Origin: Candidula unifasciata
Taxonomy: Eukaryota > Mollusca > Gastropoda > Stylommatophora > Geomitridae
DNA: 64,000 nt
Assembly: GCA_905116865.2 (NCBI GenBank)
Contig: CAJHNH020000846.1
Coordinates: 356,369 to 420,368 of the forward strand
Direction: 5' to 3'
Shown piece by piece: positions 33,380-43,869 of this stretch. The translations under genes and the position numbers were made by a program. The notes beneath the pieces were generated by a model. It had not been told where the DNA came from. It did not search any database and worked only from the letters and a program-made list of their open reading frames with translations. Each line of letters opens with the position of its first letter. Positions within the stretch are counted from its first letter, which is position 1.

Positions 33380-33945
33380 CCCTCATGTCTTTCATGTGTA
33401 AATATCTAGCTCCGTCGGGTCAGGGTGCAGTATCTTTCGCCTTTTTCAGAAACATGTTCAACATCTTCCACCTGTGTGATGTCTTTATAATGTTTGATCT
33501 TTAAGCTGGCTGCCAGATTTTCTCTAATTCTATTTCTGTTATCTCCATCATTGTGATATGTCTGTGAAATAAACCTCTCCAGGAAAGCCTCCCTCTTGTC
33601 TGTGTCTGTAGTTAACAGTATACCGTTATCTCTATAAATTGCTCCTACTACTCTGGGCCGATCTTGGTCATGGACATGGTAGTCGTAAAAAAAAAAAAAA
33701 AATTCCTGCCAATTTCAGTCAGCTCCTATAATGAGCAGTGACTATCTATCTTGGCAACGTTTATGTGCTGCGTGTAGTAACGCTTAGTTTGGTCACCATC
33801 TAGTCGGCACGCTGCAGTTTTCGGTATCAGGGCATCCACCAGGCACACCGTCTCGAAACAAATTGTAGCCGTCATTGAGCTACCAAGGACAAGGCCCTTT
33901 TCAGGGTCCCCACTTAACATCTTTTTTGGGCTTTTCTTTTTTCGC
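33380..33945 (-). pseudogene. Degenerate retroelement-like coding sequence, identity uncertain
   Basis: On the minus strand a frame (33920-33726) reads KTAACRLDGDQTKRYYTQHI and ends at a TAG after SHCSL. The same frame continues ELTEIGRNF into a T run at 33690-33705, where it slips. It then reads DYHVHDQDRPRVVGAIYRDN, then GILLTTDTDKREAFLERF, and EDVEHVSEKGERYCTL. The GILLTTDTDKREAFLERF block resembles the linker just before reverse-transcriptase motifs in non-LTR elements (pattern G-x-LLTD-x-x-x-K-x-x-x-F). No RT motif follows. It could instead be an unrelated dead gene. Confidence 0.45.
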
Positions 33946-34440
33946 TGGTGCTGTCTTATTCCCCCCTAATCTCATTAATAAAATGTTCCTTTTTGGCCTC
34001 TACCAATCAGAAATAAGCTAGTGTGTAACACTGTGTAAATGGGGAGACGAAAGTTAGGTTTACCCTGAGTTTATTTTATCGGGACCCAAAAGCGGGCGAG
34101 TATACCTGCTGTTGATCAGTGCAGATAGAAATCTATCTTCTTTCCAGCAATTAAAGAGTCCGAAGTGTCTTTATCTTTAAACTGTGGTCTCTCTACTTCT
34201 ATAAAAACATCCCCCCCCCCCCCCCCTAACCAAAATATCCTCATTACACAATCTAGACGCTTGATAATATGAAACCCATTCAGAACTCCTTGAGTAAAAC
34301 ACACACGCACATTCATGTACTGACATAGCAGAACATTCCCAAGTAGAGCGTTCGCTAGCCGATATAGGTAACCATTTCTGCAGATTCTAGCACCTGTTTC
34401 TCCATCTATGTGGATGGCGCCATTTCTGGTAAGCGCGCGG

Positions 34441-34486
<46 letters not shown>

Positions 34487-34994
34487 TTTAAAGCAGTTTT
34501 ATGATTTCCTTTTATGTCTTCAAGCTGGGCGCTACAGCACGCGCGCCGATTTGTTTGAAAAGTAAAACACCGAATTTACTTCCCGGTTTATTTCAACGTT
34601 TTCAAGAGTTTCCGCGACAAGTGATTGGCCTGGCAACACAGTTTGCTCGTGTGAAGGGTAGGCGTGTGTTCCACGTGAGTGACCCGGTTTTTTTTCGGCG
34701 GGTCACAAAAAGAAAAATATATTATTCCCCCCCCCCCCCCCCCCCCCTGTACCTTTTCTCTCTCGCATCCCAACCAAACAAAAATTCCTGTTCTAAAAAA
34801 AAAATTTATTATTGGCTTCAGTAAAAGAAGGGGAGGGGGCAGGGTACTCGAAGATGACAGTTGTCTTGTTTGCGCGTTTTTTGCTGCACATTACAATCTA
34901 TTTCATATTTGGTTATTTTCGAATCTTACATATGATAAAGTCCTCTTGTTATAATTAGAATTTACCACTGGTGATGATGGCTGTGTTTCTTCTG
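33946..34994. other. Mostly unique, with homopolymer C runs and a (CA)n tract
   Basis: Poly-C near 34210-34226 and 34729-34747; (CA)n at 34443-34483. The segment 34520-34680 is CpG-rich, with GATTGGCC (34622) and CCACGTGAG (34671) words that could be promoter motifs. The frame 34501-34824 has no recognised domain. Confidence 0.45.
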
Positions 34995-35060
34995 CTAGAA
35001 CAGAGCACTTATGAGTTACTACCCGTGTGCCCTGATGTTGATCCATTGTCTAAACCATAC
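34995..35060 (+). mobile_element. SINE family C, 3' fragment
   Basis: AGAGCACTTATGAGTTACTA and TGATGTTGATCCAT match the 3' end of the 60.6-61.0 kb copy. Confidence 0.55.
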
Positions 35061-35064
35061 AAGA

Positions 35065-35245
35065 AATATAGTGGGTACGATAGCAATATATAAAAAATAA
35101 CATGACATGTATAGGCATGTATTGAGAAGCGACTTTCTATACTTGGTTGGGAGGCCACTTAGACCCGTTGCACATTTTCGAAGAAGGGAATTCATTGTGT
35201 GATATTGTCCGGCACACAGGGATTCGACCCTGCTGCCTCCAAATG
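35065..35245 (-). mobile_element. Possible tRNA-derived SINE head
   Basis: On the minus strand GGTCGAATCCC (35218-35228) is a good polymerase III B box within a GCAGGGTCGAATCCCTGTG palindrome, as in a tRNA T-arm. Family membership of the rest is unclear. Confidence 0.4.
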
Positions 35246-35314
35246 ACGAAATAGCAAATCGTTGAAGGCACACGTGCATTTACTAATGAATTTATCATCT
35301 AGACATTGATATCA

Positions 35315-35612
35315 AGCTTTCCTTTGCGGGTTCTAGGGCCTGATTGTAGGGTGGGGAAGGAGAGACAACAATAGACCCACTGCCTCCCCGACAAGCATGC
35401 CGTAAGAGTAAACTAATTGGGGGCTTCCTTTGAAGTCTGAGTGCATCTGCATGAGATGCAGGGAACCAGCAGTATGCATTCAAGTACGTCAGATCTGTAA
35501 AGCGGATGTGCACCCAACATTCAGGTTCTGGAACAAGGCTAAAGTTGGAGGTGGACAGTTAGCCAAAACTTTCCACCGGAGTTTACAGACTGAACACGGA
35601 GAAGATTCCAAG
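35315..35612 (+). mobile_element. Dispersed repeat D, most complete copy
   Basis: About 300 bp. In order: GGGTTCTAGGGCC, a G-rich patch, TAGACCCACTGCCTCCCCGA, GCATGCCGTAAGAG, AAGCGGATGTGCACCCAACA, TTCAGGTTCTGGAACAAGGC, GAGTTTACAGACTG and a GGAGAAGA-type end. Seen at least eight times in the window in both orientations, so it is a mobile family. The 24 bp satellite starts about 25 bp beyond its 3' end. Confidence 0.75.
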
Positions 35613-35635
35613 CTAATATTGAAAACACGTCGCAA

Positions 35636-36695
35636 CTTGTGTGAGCTGAAGACACATCTGTGTGTGTAGCTGAAGACACATCTGTGTGCGGAGCTGAAGA
35701 CACATCTGTGTGCGGAGCTGAAGACACATCTGTGTGTGAGCTGAAGACACATCTGTGTGTGAGCTGAAGACACATCTGTGTGTGAGCTGAAGACACATCT
35801 GTGTGTGGAGTTGAAGACACATCTGTGTGTGAGCTGAAGACACATCTGTGTGTGGAGCTGAAGACACATCTGTGTGTGGAGCTGAAGACACACCTGTGTG
35901 TGGAGCTGAAGACACATCTGTGTGTGGAGCTGAAGACACGTCTGTGTGTGGAGCTAAAGACACATCTGTGTGTGAAGCTGAAGACACATCTCTGTGTGGA
36001 GCTGAAGACACATCTGTGTGCGGAGCTGAAGACACATCTGTGTGTGGAGCTAAAGACACATCTGTGTGTGGAGCTGAAGACACATCTGTGTGTGTAGCTG
36101 AAGACACATCTGTGTGTGGAGCTAAAGACACATCTGTGTGTGGAGCTGAAGACACATCTGTGTGTGGAGCTAAAGACACATCTGTGTGTGGAGCTGAAGA
36201 CACATCTGTGTGTGGAGCTGAAGACACATCTGTGTGTGGAGCTGAAGACACATCTGTGTGCGGAGCCGAATACACATCTGTGTGCGGAGCTAAAGACACA
36301 TCTGTGTGTGGAGCTGAAGACACATCTGTGTGCGGAGCTAAAGACACATCTGTGTGTGGAGCTGAAGACACATCTGTGTGCGGAGCTAAAGACACATCTG
36401 TGTGTGGAGCTGAAGACACATCTGTGTGTGGAGCTAAAGACACATCTGTGTGTGAAGCTGAAGACACATCTGTGTGCGGAGCTGAAGACACATCTGCGTG
36501 TGAGCTGAAGACACATCTGTGTGTGGAGCTGAAGACACATCTGTGTGCGGAGCTGAAGACACATCTGTGTGTGAGCTGAAGACACATCTGCGTGTGAGCT
36601 GAAGACACATCTGCGTGTGAGCTGAAGACACATCTGTGTGTGGAGCTGAAGACACATCTGTGTGCGGAGCTTAAGACACATCTGTGTGCTCCATT
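35636..36695. repeat. 22-24 bp satellite, ~44 copies
   Basis: Unit GAGCTGAAGACACATCTGTG plus TGTG. Copies alternate GTGTGTGGAG, GTGTGCGGAG and the 2 bp shorter GTGTGTGAG. Because copies are mostly 24 bp, several frames on both strands stay open (up to 400 codons, minus). All are repeats of 8 residues with no conserved flank, so they are non-coding. Confidence 0.96.
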
Positions 36696-37294
36696 TGTTG
36701 AAATCGTTACTGACATAATTATGTACGTTATTTTAGAGACAAAGCGAGTTCTTGGTTCTAAACTAAAACGTTCAAACATCACCATCCTGTGCATGACAAC
36801 CCAAACTCTCACCAATATCTGTTGATTTCTTAGTCCGTGAAATCATCCGGAAACTTGGCAAAGCTCATTATTCTTTCTCCTAATCTCTGCTCTCTATATG
36901 TGTTGTTCTCTTTCAGTGACTCACATTAGGTTTCAGTCCTTTTGTCTAAAATTTTTTTTGTAAACACAAGGTTGTCGCATAAGATAGGGTACTGTGTGAC
37001 GTCACCATGAGCGCCAAATGCAAATGAAGGAAGCTAACTCAGGGGTCACGGTGACACTCTTGGTCTCACATGATTCACTGGCAACACGCCGCCCAACGTT
37101 TCTACCGGAACGCCCTGGGTCATACCGAACTTGTCGTCCTGCTGTCGTTTTCTAACTCACAACAAAGAAGAGCTGTCATGGAGACAGTAGTGTGGCAATA
37201 TCATTCCTTACAGAAAAACGAACTAATTAAACAGCATCCCTTGTTCTTCTTCTCAGTCTAGGACCTCACTGTGTCGACTCTTGGAAAAACAAGC
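36696..37294. other. Unique sequence holding a cluster of regulatory-like palindromes
   Basis: The 63-codon plus-strand frame (37070-37261) has no recognised domain. See the separate entry at 36997-37055. Confidence 0.4.
36997..37055. promoter_or_regulatory. Candidate regulatory cluster: CRE, octamer, GTCAC palindrome
   Basis: Within 59 bp lie a full palindromic TGACGTCA (36997-37004, the CREB/ATF site), a perfect ATGCAAAT octamer (37018-37025, POU-domain site) and GTCACGGTGAC (37045-37055, an 11 bp palindrome resembling nuclear-receptor half-sites). Each can occur by chance; the spacing in a unique region makes it a candidate enhancer or promoter only. Confidence 0.3.
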
Positions 37295-37455
37295 AGTCGT
37301 GTTTGCACCTATATATTCTGGTAACAACATGGTATATTCTGGACTCCGTTCACAGAAATAAAAGAATGGGCCCAGTGCTCCTCTACAAGCGTGTCGTAAA
37401 AGGCAATAAATTTGGGATCTCGTAAATTCAGATGCATTTGGAGTTAATCTAGTTT
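37295..37455 (+). mobile_element. Dispersed repeat D, diverged fragment
   Basis: GGGCCCAGTGCTCCTCTACA, GCGTGTCGTAAAAGGCAATA and TTCAGATGCATTTGG parallel the central block of the 35.4 kb copy. Confidence 0.5.
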
Positions 37456-37499
37456 TAAACGACAACACAATAAATACGTCAACCTCCCCTTTAAAAGGT

Positions 37500-37740
37500 G
37501 AAAGAAAAAGAAGAAGAAGAAAAGGAAGAAAAAGAAGAAGAAGAAGAAGAAGAAAAGGATGAGGAGGTGGAGGAGAAAGAAGAGGAGGAGGAGGAAGAAG
37601 AGGAGGAGGATTAGTGAAACTATATCAAGAAGAAGAGAAGGAGGAGAAATAAGAGGAGGAGGAGGTGAAGGAGAAGAAGGAGAGCAAGGACGAGCAGAAG
37701 GCGAAGAAGAAGGTTGAAAAGGTTGAGAAGGAAAATAATA
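37500..37740. repeat. GAA/GAGGA purine-rich tract
   Basis: About 240 bp almost purely purine on the plus strand. Such tracts can form triplex DNA. There may be a retroelement tail at the left edge. Confidence 0.85.
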
Positions 37741-37914
37741 ATAATTACTATTATTATAATTTCTAGTAATTATCTAATTTTGAAAATTGAATACAACAGC
37801 CGAAATGGCGGCCAGCTCTTTACACTGACCAACAACAAAAAGGTCTCAGTCCTACACCCACCTTTAGTTCACACTAATATAAGAAAATTAGCCGTCCAGT
37901 CCACCAACAAGAGA

Positions 37915-38170
37915 CTAGAGTGATGCTAGACATAATATTTGTAGAATATATATTCTTTACCAGAGTGGTGCTTGACATAATATTTGTAAAATAGATATTC
38001 CTAACCAGAGTGGTGCTTGACATAATATTTGTAGAATAGATATTCTTTACCAGAGTGGTGCTTGATATATTAGTGTATATTAGTTATTCTTTACCAGAGT
38101 GGTGCTTGACATGATATTTGTATATTAAGTTATTCTTTACCAAAGTGGTGCTTGACATAATATGTGTATA
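37915..38170. repeat. 45 bp minisatellite, ~5.5 copies
   Basis: Unit with ACCAGAGTGGTGCTTGACAT and AATATTTGTAGAATAGATAT. Period 45 bp (37959 to 38004). Confidence 0.9.
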
Positions 38171-38344
38171 TTGTATTCATGTTTTCATGACATTTAGAGC
38201 TAGAAATTCGGATTATTTCAAGTACAAATGCACCAAGTTTCAAAACTGCTTGACACGCCCCTCCCCCCCCCCCCCTCCCCACCACCCTATTTTTTAAACG
38301 TCATGACGCCCCCTGATGGGAAAAGCGCCCAGGGTGGAGACAAC

Positions 38345-39535
38345 CTATTGAAACAGTTTATGTCTAAATGAAACTATGTCTAGAGGAAACAGTCTATGAC
38401 CTGTCTAAGTGAAACTATGTCTAGAGGAAACTGTCTATGGCAGGTCGAAGTGAAACTATATCAAGATGAAACTGTCTATGTCATGACTAAGTGAAACTAT
38501 ATCAAGATGAAACAGTCTATGTCATGTCTAAGTGAAACTGTATCAAGATGAAACTGTCCATGTCATGTCCAAGTGAAACTAAATCAAGATAAAACTGTCC
38601 ATGTCATGACTAAGTGAAACTATATCAAGATGAAACTGTCCATGTCATGACTAAGTGAAACTATATCAAGATGAAACAGTCCATAGCATGTCTAAGTGAA
38701 ACTATATCAAGATGAAACTGTCTATGTCATGACTAAGTGAAACTATATCAAGATGAAACAGTCTATATCATGTCTAAGTGAAACTATATCAAGATGAAAA
38801 TGACCATGTCATGTCTAAGTGAAACTATATCAAAATGAAACAGTCTATGGCATGTCTAAGTAAAACTATATAAAGATGAAAATGTCTATGTCATGTCTGA
38901 GTGAAACTATATCAAGATGAAACTGTCTATGTCATGACTAAGTAAAACTATATGAAGATGAAACAGTCTATGGCATTACTAAGTGAAACTATATCAAGAT
39001 GAAAAAGTCTATGTCATGTATAAGTGAAACTATATCAAGATGAAAAAGTCTATGGCATGTCTAGGTGAAACTATATCCAGATGAAACAGTCTATGTCATG
39101 ACTAAGTAAAACTATATCAAGATGAAAATGACCATATCATGTCTAAGTGAAACTATATCAAGATGAAAAAGTCTATGTCATGACTAAGTGAAACTATATC
39201 AAGATGAAACTGTCTATGCATGTCTAAGTAAAACTATATCAAGATGAAAAAGTCTATGGCATGTCTAAGTGAAACTATATCCAGATGAAACTGTATATGT
39301 CATGTCTAAGTAAAACTATATCAAGGTGAAACTGTCTATGTCATGGATAAGTGAATTTATATCAAGATAAAACTGTCTATGTCATGAATTAGTAAAACTA
39401 TATCAAAATATAACTGTCTTTTTCATGGATTAGTGAAACTATATCAAAATGAAACTGTCTATGGCATATCTAAGTGAAACTATATCAAGGTGAAACAGTC
39501 TATAGCATGTCGATCTTAGATGAAACAGTCTATGG
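38345..39535. repeat. 41 bp satellite (second kind), ~28 copies
   Basis: Unit AAGTGAAACTATATCAAGAT plus GAAACAGTCTATGTCATGTCT. Period 41 bp (38530 to 38571). Divergence among copies is moderate, so it is older than the neighbouring 31 bp array. It resumes at 42970-43065 after two insertions. Confidence 0.95.
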
Positions 39536-42500
39536 CAGTGGCTCTCAGTCTTCCTAATGCCCTGACCCTTTAATACAGATCCTCATGTTGTGGTGACCCT
39601 TTAATACAGTTGCTCATGTTGTGGCGACCCTTTAATACAGATCCTCATGTTGTGGCGACCCTTTAATACAGATCCTCATGTTGTGGTGACCCTTTAATAC
39701 AGTTGCTCATGTTGTGGCGACCCTTTAATACAGTTGCTCATGTTGTGGCGACCCTTTAATACAGTTGCTCATGTTGTGGCGACCCTTTAATACAGTTGCT
39801 CATGTTGTGGCGACCCTTTAATACAGTTGCTCATGTTGTGGCGACCCTTTAATACAGTTCCTCATGTTGTGGCGACCCTTTAATACAGTTCCTCATGTTG
39901 TGGCGACCCTTTAATACAGTTCCTCATGTTGTGGCGACCCTTTAATACAGTTCCTCATGTTGTGGCGACCCTTTAATACAGCTCCTCATGTTGTGGCGAC
40001 CCTTTAATACAGTTCCTCATGTTATGATGACCCTCTAATACAGATCCTCATGTTGTGGCGACCCTTTAATACAGTTCCTCATGTTGTGGTGACCCTTTAA
40101 TACAGTTCCTCATGTTGTGGCGACCCTTTAATACAGTTCCTCATGTTGTGGCGACCCTTTAATACAGATCCTCATGTTGTGGCGACCCTTTAATACAGTT
40201 CCTCATGTTGTGGCGACCCTTTAATACAGTTCCTCGTGTTGTGGCGACCCTTTAATACAGATCCTCATGTTGTGGCGACCCTTTAATACAGTTCCTCATG
40301 TTGTGGTGACCCTTTAATACAGTTCCTCATGTTGTGGCGACCCTTTAATACAGTTCCTCATGTTGTGGCGACCCTTTAATACAGTTCCTCATGTTGTGGC
40401 GACCCTTTAATACAGATCCTCATGTTGTGGCGACCCTTTAATACAGTTCCTCATGTTGTGGCGACCCTTTAATACAGTTCCTCATATTGTGGCGACCCTT
40501 TAATACAGTTCCTCATGTTGTGGCGACCCTTTAATACAGTTCCTCATGTTGTGGCGACCCTTTAATACAGATCCTCATGTTGTGGTGACACTTTAATACA
40601 GTTCCTCATGTTGTGGTGACCCTTTAATACAGTTCCTCATGTTGTGGCGACCCTTTAATACAGTTCCTCATGTTGTGGCGACCCTTTAATACAGATCCTC
40701 ATGTTGTGGCGACCCTTTAATACAGTTCCTCATGTTGTGGCGACCCTTTAATACAGTTCCTCGTGTTGTGGCGACCCTTTAATACAGATCCTCATGTTGT
40801 GGCGACCCTTTAATACAGTTCCTCATGTTGTGGTGACCCTTTAATACAGTTCCTCATGTTGTGGCGACCCTTTAATACAGTTCCTCATGTTGTGGCGACC
40901 CTTTAATACAGTTCCTCATGTTGTGGCGACCCTTTAATACAGATCCTCATGTTGTGGCGACCCTTTAATACAGATCCTCATGTTGTGGCGACCCTTTAAT
41001 ACAGTTCCTCATGTTGTGGCGACCCTTTAATACAGTTCCTCATGTTGTGGCGACCCTTTAATACAGTTCCTCATGTTGTGGCGACCCTTTAATACAGATC
41101 CTCATGTTGTGGCGACCCTTTAATACAGCTCCTCATGTTGTGGCGAGCCTTTAATACAGATCCTCATGTTGTGGCGACCCTTTAATACAGATCCTCATGT
41201 TGTGGCGACCCTTTAATACAGTTCCTCATGTTGTGGCGACCCTTTAATACAGATCCTCATGTTGTGGCGACCCTTTAATACAGTTCCTCATGTTGTGGCG
41301 ACCCTTTAATACAGTTCCTCATGTTGTGGCGACCCTTTAATACAGATCCTCATGTTGTGGCGACCCTTTAATACAGTTCCTCATGTTGTGGCGACCCTTT
41401 AATACAGATCCTCATGTTGTGGCGACCCTTTAATACAGATCCTCATGTTGTGGCGACCCTTTTATACAGTTCCTCATGTTGTGGCGACCCTTTAATACAG
41501 TTCCTCATGTTGTGGCGACCCTTTAATACAGTTCCTCATGTTGTGGCGACCCTTTAATACAGTTCCTCATGTTGTGGCGACCCTTTAATACAGTTCCTCA
41601 TGTTGTGGCGACCCTTTAATACAGTTCCTCATGTTGTGGCGACCCTTTAATACAGTTCCTCATGTTGTGGCGACCCTTTAATACAGATCCTCATGTTGTG
41701 GCGACCCTTTAATACAGCTCCTCATATTGTGGCGAGCCTTTAATACAGATCCTCATGTTGTGGCGACCCTTTAATACAGATCCTCATGTTGTGGCGACCC
41801 TTTAATACAGTTCCTCATGTTGTGGCGACCCTTTAATACAGATCCTCATGTTGTGGCGACCCTTTAATACAGTTCCTCATGTTGTGGCGACCCTTTAATA
41901 CAGTTCCTCATGTTGTGGCGACCCTTTAATACAGATCCTCATGTTGTGGCGACCCTTTAATACAGTTCCTCATGTTGTGGCGACCCTTTAATACAGATCC
42001 TCATGTTGTGGCGACCCTTTAATACAGATCCTCATGTTGTGGCGACCCTTTAATACAGTTCCTCATGTTGTGGCGACCCTTTAATACAGTTCCTCATGTT
42101 GTGGCGACCCTTTAATACAGTTCCTCATGTTGTGGCGACCCTTTAATACAGTTCCTCATGTTGTGGCGACCCTTTAATACAGTTCCTCATGTTGTGGCGA
42201 CCCTTTAATACAGTTCCTCATGTTGTGGCGACCCTTTAATACAGATCCTCATGTTGTGGCGACCCTTTAATACAGTTCCTCATGTTGTGGCGACCCTTTA
42301 ATACAGTTCCTCATGTTGTGGCGACCCTTTAATACAGTTCCTCATGTTGTGGCGACCCTTTAATACAGTTCCTCATGTTGTGGCGACCCTTTAATACAGT
42401 TCCTCATGTTGTGGCGACCCTTTAATACAGTTCCTCATGTTGTGGCGACCCTTTAATACAGTTCCTCATGTTGTGGCGACCCTTTAATACAGATCCTCAT

Positions 42501-42708
42501 GTTGTGGCGACCCTTTAATACAGATCCTCATGTTGTGGCGACCCTTTAATACAGATCCTCATGTTGTGGCAACCCGCAACCATACCGTTATTTTTGTAGC
42601 TACTTTATAATTTCATTCGATATGTGTTCTCCGGTTGTCTTAGGCGAACCTTTTGAGAGGGTCATTTGACCCACAAAAGGGTCGCCACCTACAGGTTGAG
42701 AACCGCTA
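39536..42708. mobile_element. SPIN/URR1-like non-autonomous hAT element with expanded interior
   Basis: The left terminus CAGTGGCTCTCAGTCTTCC and the right terminus (reverse complement) TAGCGGTTCTCAACCTG are inverted repeats matching 11 of 16 positions. Flanks carry a perfect 8 bp duplication, GTCTATGG (39528-39535 and 42709-42716), as made by hAT transposases. Deleting the element restores the 41 bp satellite. From memory, the terminal GGTTCTCAACCTG, the interior CTCATGTTGTGG and CAACCATA words and the right-hand GTCGCCACCT-type sequence match the SPIN/URR1 group of hAT MITEs. There is no transposase. Between 39564 and 42570 the interior is a 31 bp tandem array. Unique sequence remains only at 39536-39563 and 42571-42708. 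Confidence 0.85.
39564..42570. repeat. 31 bp satellite, exactly 97 units, inside the hAT element
   Basis: Unit GACCCTTTAATACAGTTCCT plus CATGTTGTGGC. The array is 3,007 bp, or 97 x 31, and checks at 40587, 41145 and 41734 all fall on multiples of 31, so no indel has survived. Variation is confined to a few sites: CAGTTCCT, CAGATCCT, CAGTTGCT or CAGCTCCT, and GGCGACC or GGTGACC. Rare variants recur at fixed distances, showing block duplication (589 bp and 527 bp). Confidence 0.97.
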
Positions 42709-42723
42709 GTCTATGGCATGCCT

Positions 42724-42958
42724 CTGGTTAGTTGCGTATCCTTTACAGGACGTCGCAGAGCCAACCCCAACAGCTCCTAGCCGTTGTTTGGTTTTTCTAG
42801 GCAAAGTTACGTCCAGTAGTTTGTCACTGCTTTCTGGACGGTTGGCTTTCTTGATACCACTGGTCGAAACCAACGCAAGGCGCATTGCTCGCACCTGGGA
42901 TCGAACCCGGCATCCCGGAATTACGAAGCGTTCACATCGATTTAGCCACAGAGGCGAC
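42724..42958 (-). mobile_element. tRNA-derived SINE, family A, copy 2
   Basis: Antisense copy of 29519-29770: the minus-strand B box GGTTCGATCCC lies at 42898-42908, and the body words CTGGACG and GACGTCGCAGAGCCAACC match. It is flanked by an 11 bp target-site duplication ATGGCATGCCT (42713-42723 and 42959-42969). The left copy overlaps the hAT duplication, so the two insertions are 15 bp apart. Confidence 0.9.
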
Positions 42959-42969
42959 ATGGCATGCCT

Positions 42970-43065
42970 ATCTAAGTGAAACGGTGTCTAGATGAAACAG
43001 TCTATGACATGTGGATCTAGGTGAAACAGTCTTCGTGGATCTAAGTGCAGCATTCCTCGCCGGTC
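42970..43065. repeat. 41 bp satellite, continuation
   Basis: Two or three diverged units (AAGTGAAACGGTGTCTAGAT, GAAACAGTCTATGACATGTG) that continue 38345-39535 beyond the hAT and SINE. Confidence 0.85.
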
Positions 43066-43434
43066 TACTCAAGACAGTCTTTCTTGATCTGAACGAAACA
43101 GTTCAGTGGAACAGAATCGCCCTAGCAATAACTGGTACAAATCAATGAGAAAGAAGCTGCCTTTTTTTTTTAACACGGCAGAGATTGATTTCGCAGACAG
43201 GAGAGGTTATATTGATCTACTTCAGAAATCAGGCCGTTAGACGTGTATTACACAGCTGGAGAATCCCCACTCAATTAAAATACGGAAAGATTTTACATGT
43301 TTGCATTTTTTCTTTTTTTTAGTTTCCACTTTGTTTATTTGTTAACATGCGCTTTGAAAGTGAATAAAGCAAATGACCCTTTTCCGCGGCTTTAGGCGTA
43401 TAAGGCATATAGGGCTAGACCTATATTTTATAGA
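43066..43434. other. Unique sequence
   Basis: No supported feature. Confidence 0.45.
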
Positions 43435-43625
43435 CTAACGGCACAAGATGGGTGATGTGGTCAGCATCACGCCGGCCTCCTCTACTTCCCAGGACTGCAC
43501 CTGGTACCCACTCAAGGCTGGGTCGACCTGGGAGCCAAGATCATTTTTGAAGAAAAGTCCGGCTCCGCCAGGGAGCGAACCCACGACTTTCCGATCCGCG
43601 GCGTATAAATTACGCCACATATGTA
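43435..43625 (-). mobile_element. tRNA-derived SINE, family B, best copy
   Basis: On the minus strand the head has a B-box-like GTGGGTTCGCTCC (about 43565-43577). Then come TTGGCTCCCAGGTCGACCCA, GAGTGGGTACCAGGTGCAGT and CCTGGGAAGTAGAGGAGGCC. Copies at 23.6, 31.3, 43.9, 51.6 and 62.5 kb share this order. Repeat D follows immediately on the plus strand. Confidence 0.8.
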
Positions 43626-43750
43626 AAACGGATGTGCACACTACAGTCAGGTTCTGGAAAAAGACTAAACTACAGAGGTGGACGAACAACCAGAATTCTC
43701 CTCTAGAGTTTACAGCCTGTAAACGCGAAGAAGTAGAAAAAAGTTCGTCT
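43612..43750 (+). mobile_element. Dispersed repeat D, 3' half
   Basis: AAAACGGATGTGCACACTAC, TCAGGTTCTGGAAAAAGACT, GAGTTTACAGCCTGTAAACG and a CGAAGAAG tail. It sits back-to-back with SINE B, probably an insertion of one into the other. Confidence 0.7.
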
Positions 43751-43869
43751 TCAAATTCAAATGTATTAGTGCGAATTCATAGAAATCCTGGAAGGTCGAA
43801 TAATGCTATAGTAAGTTAAAGTAAACTACGGGATCTTTCCCACACCTTCGGGTGCATTGGGCACACAGG

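Noticed and set aside
35539..36815. 380-400 codon cysteine-rich minus frames
   Set aside because: They derive from the 22-24 bp satellite and change frame wherever a 22 bp unit occurs; no signal peptide or unique domain.
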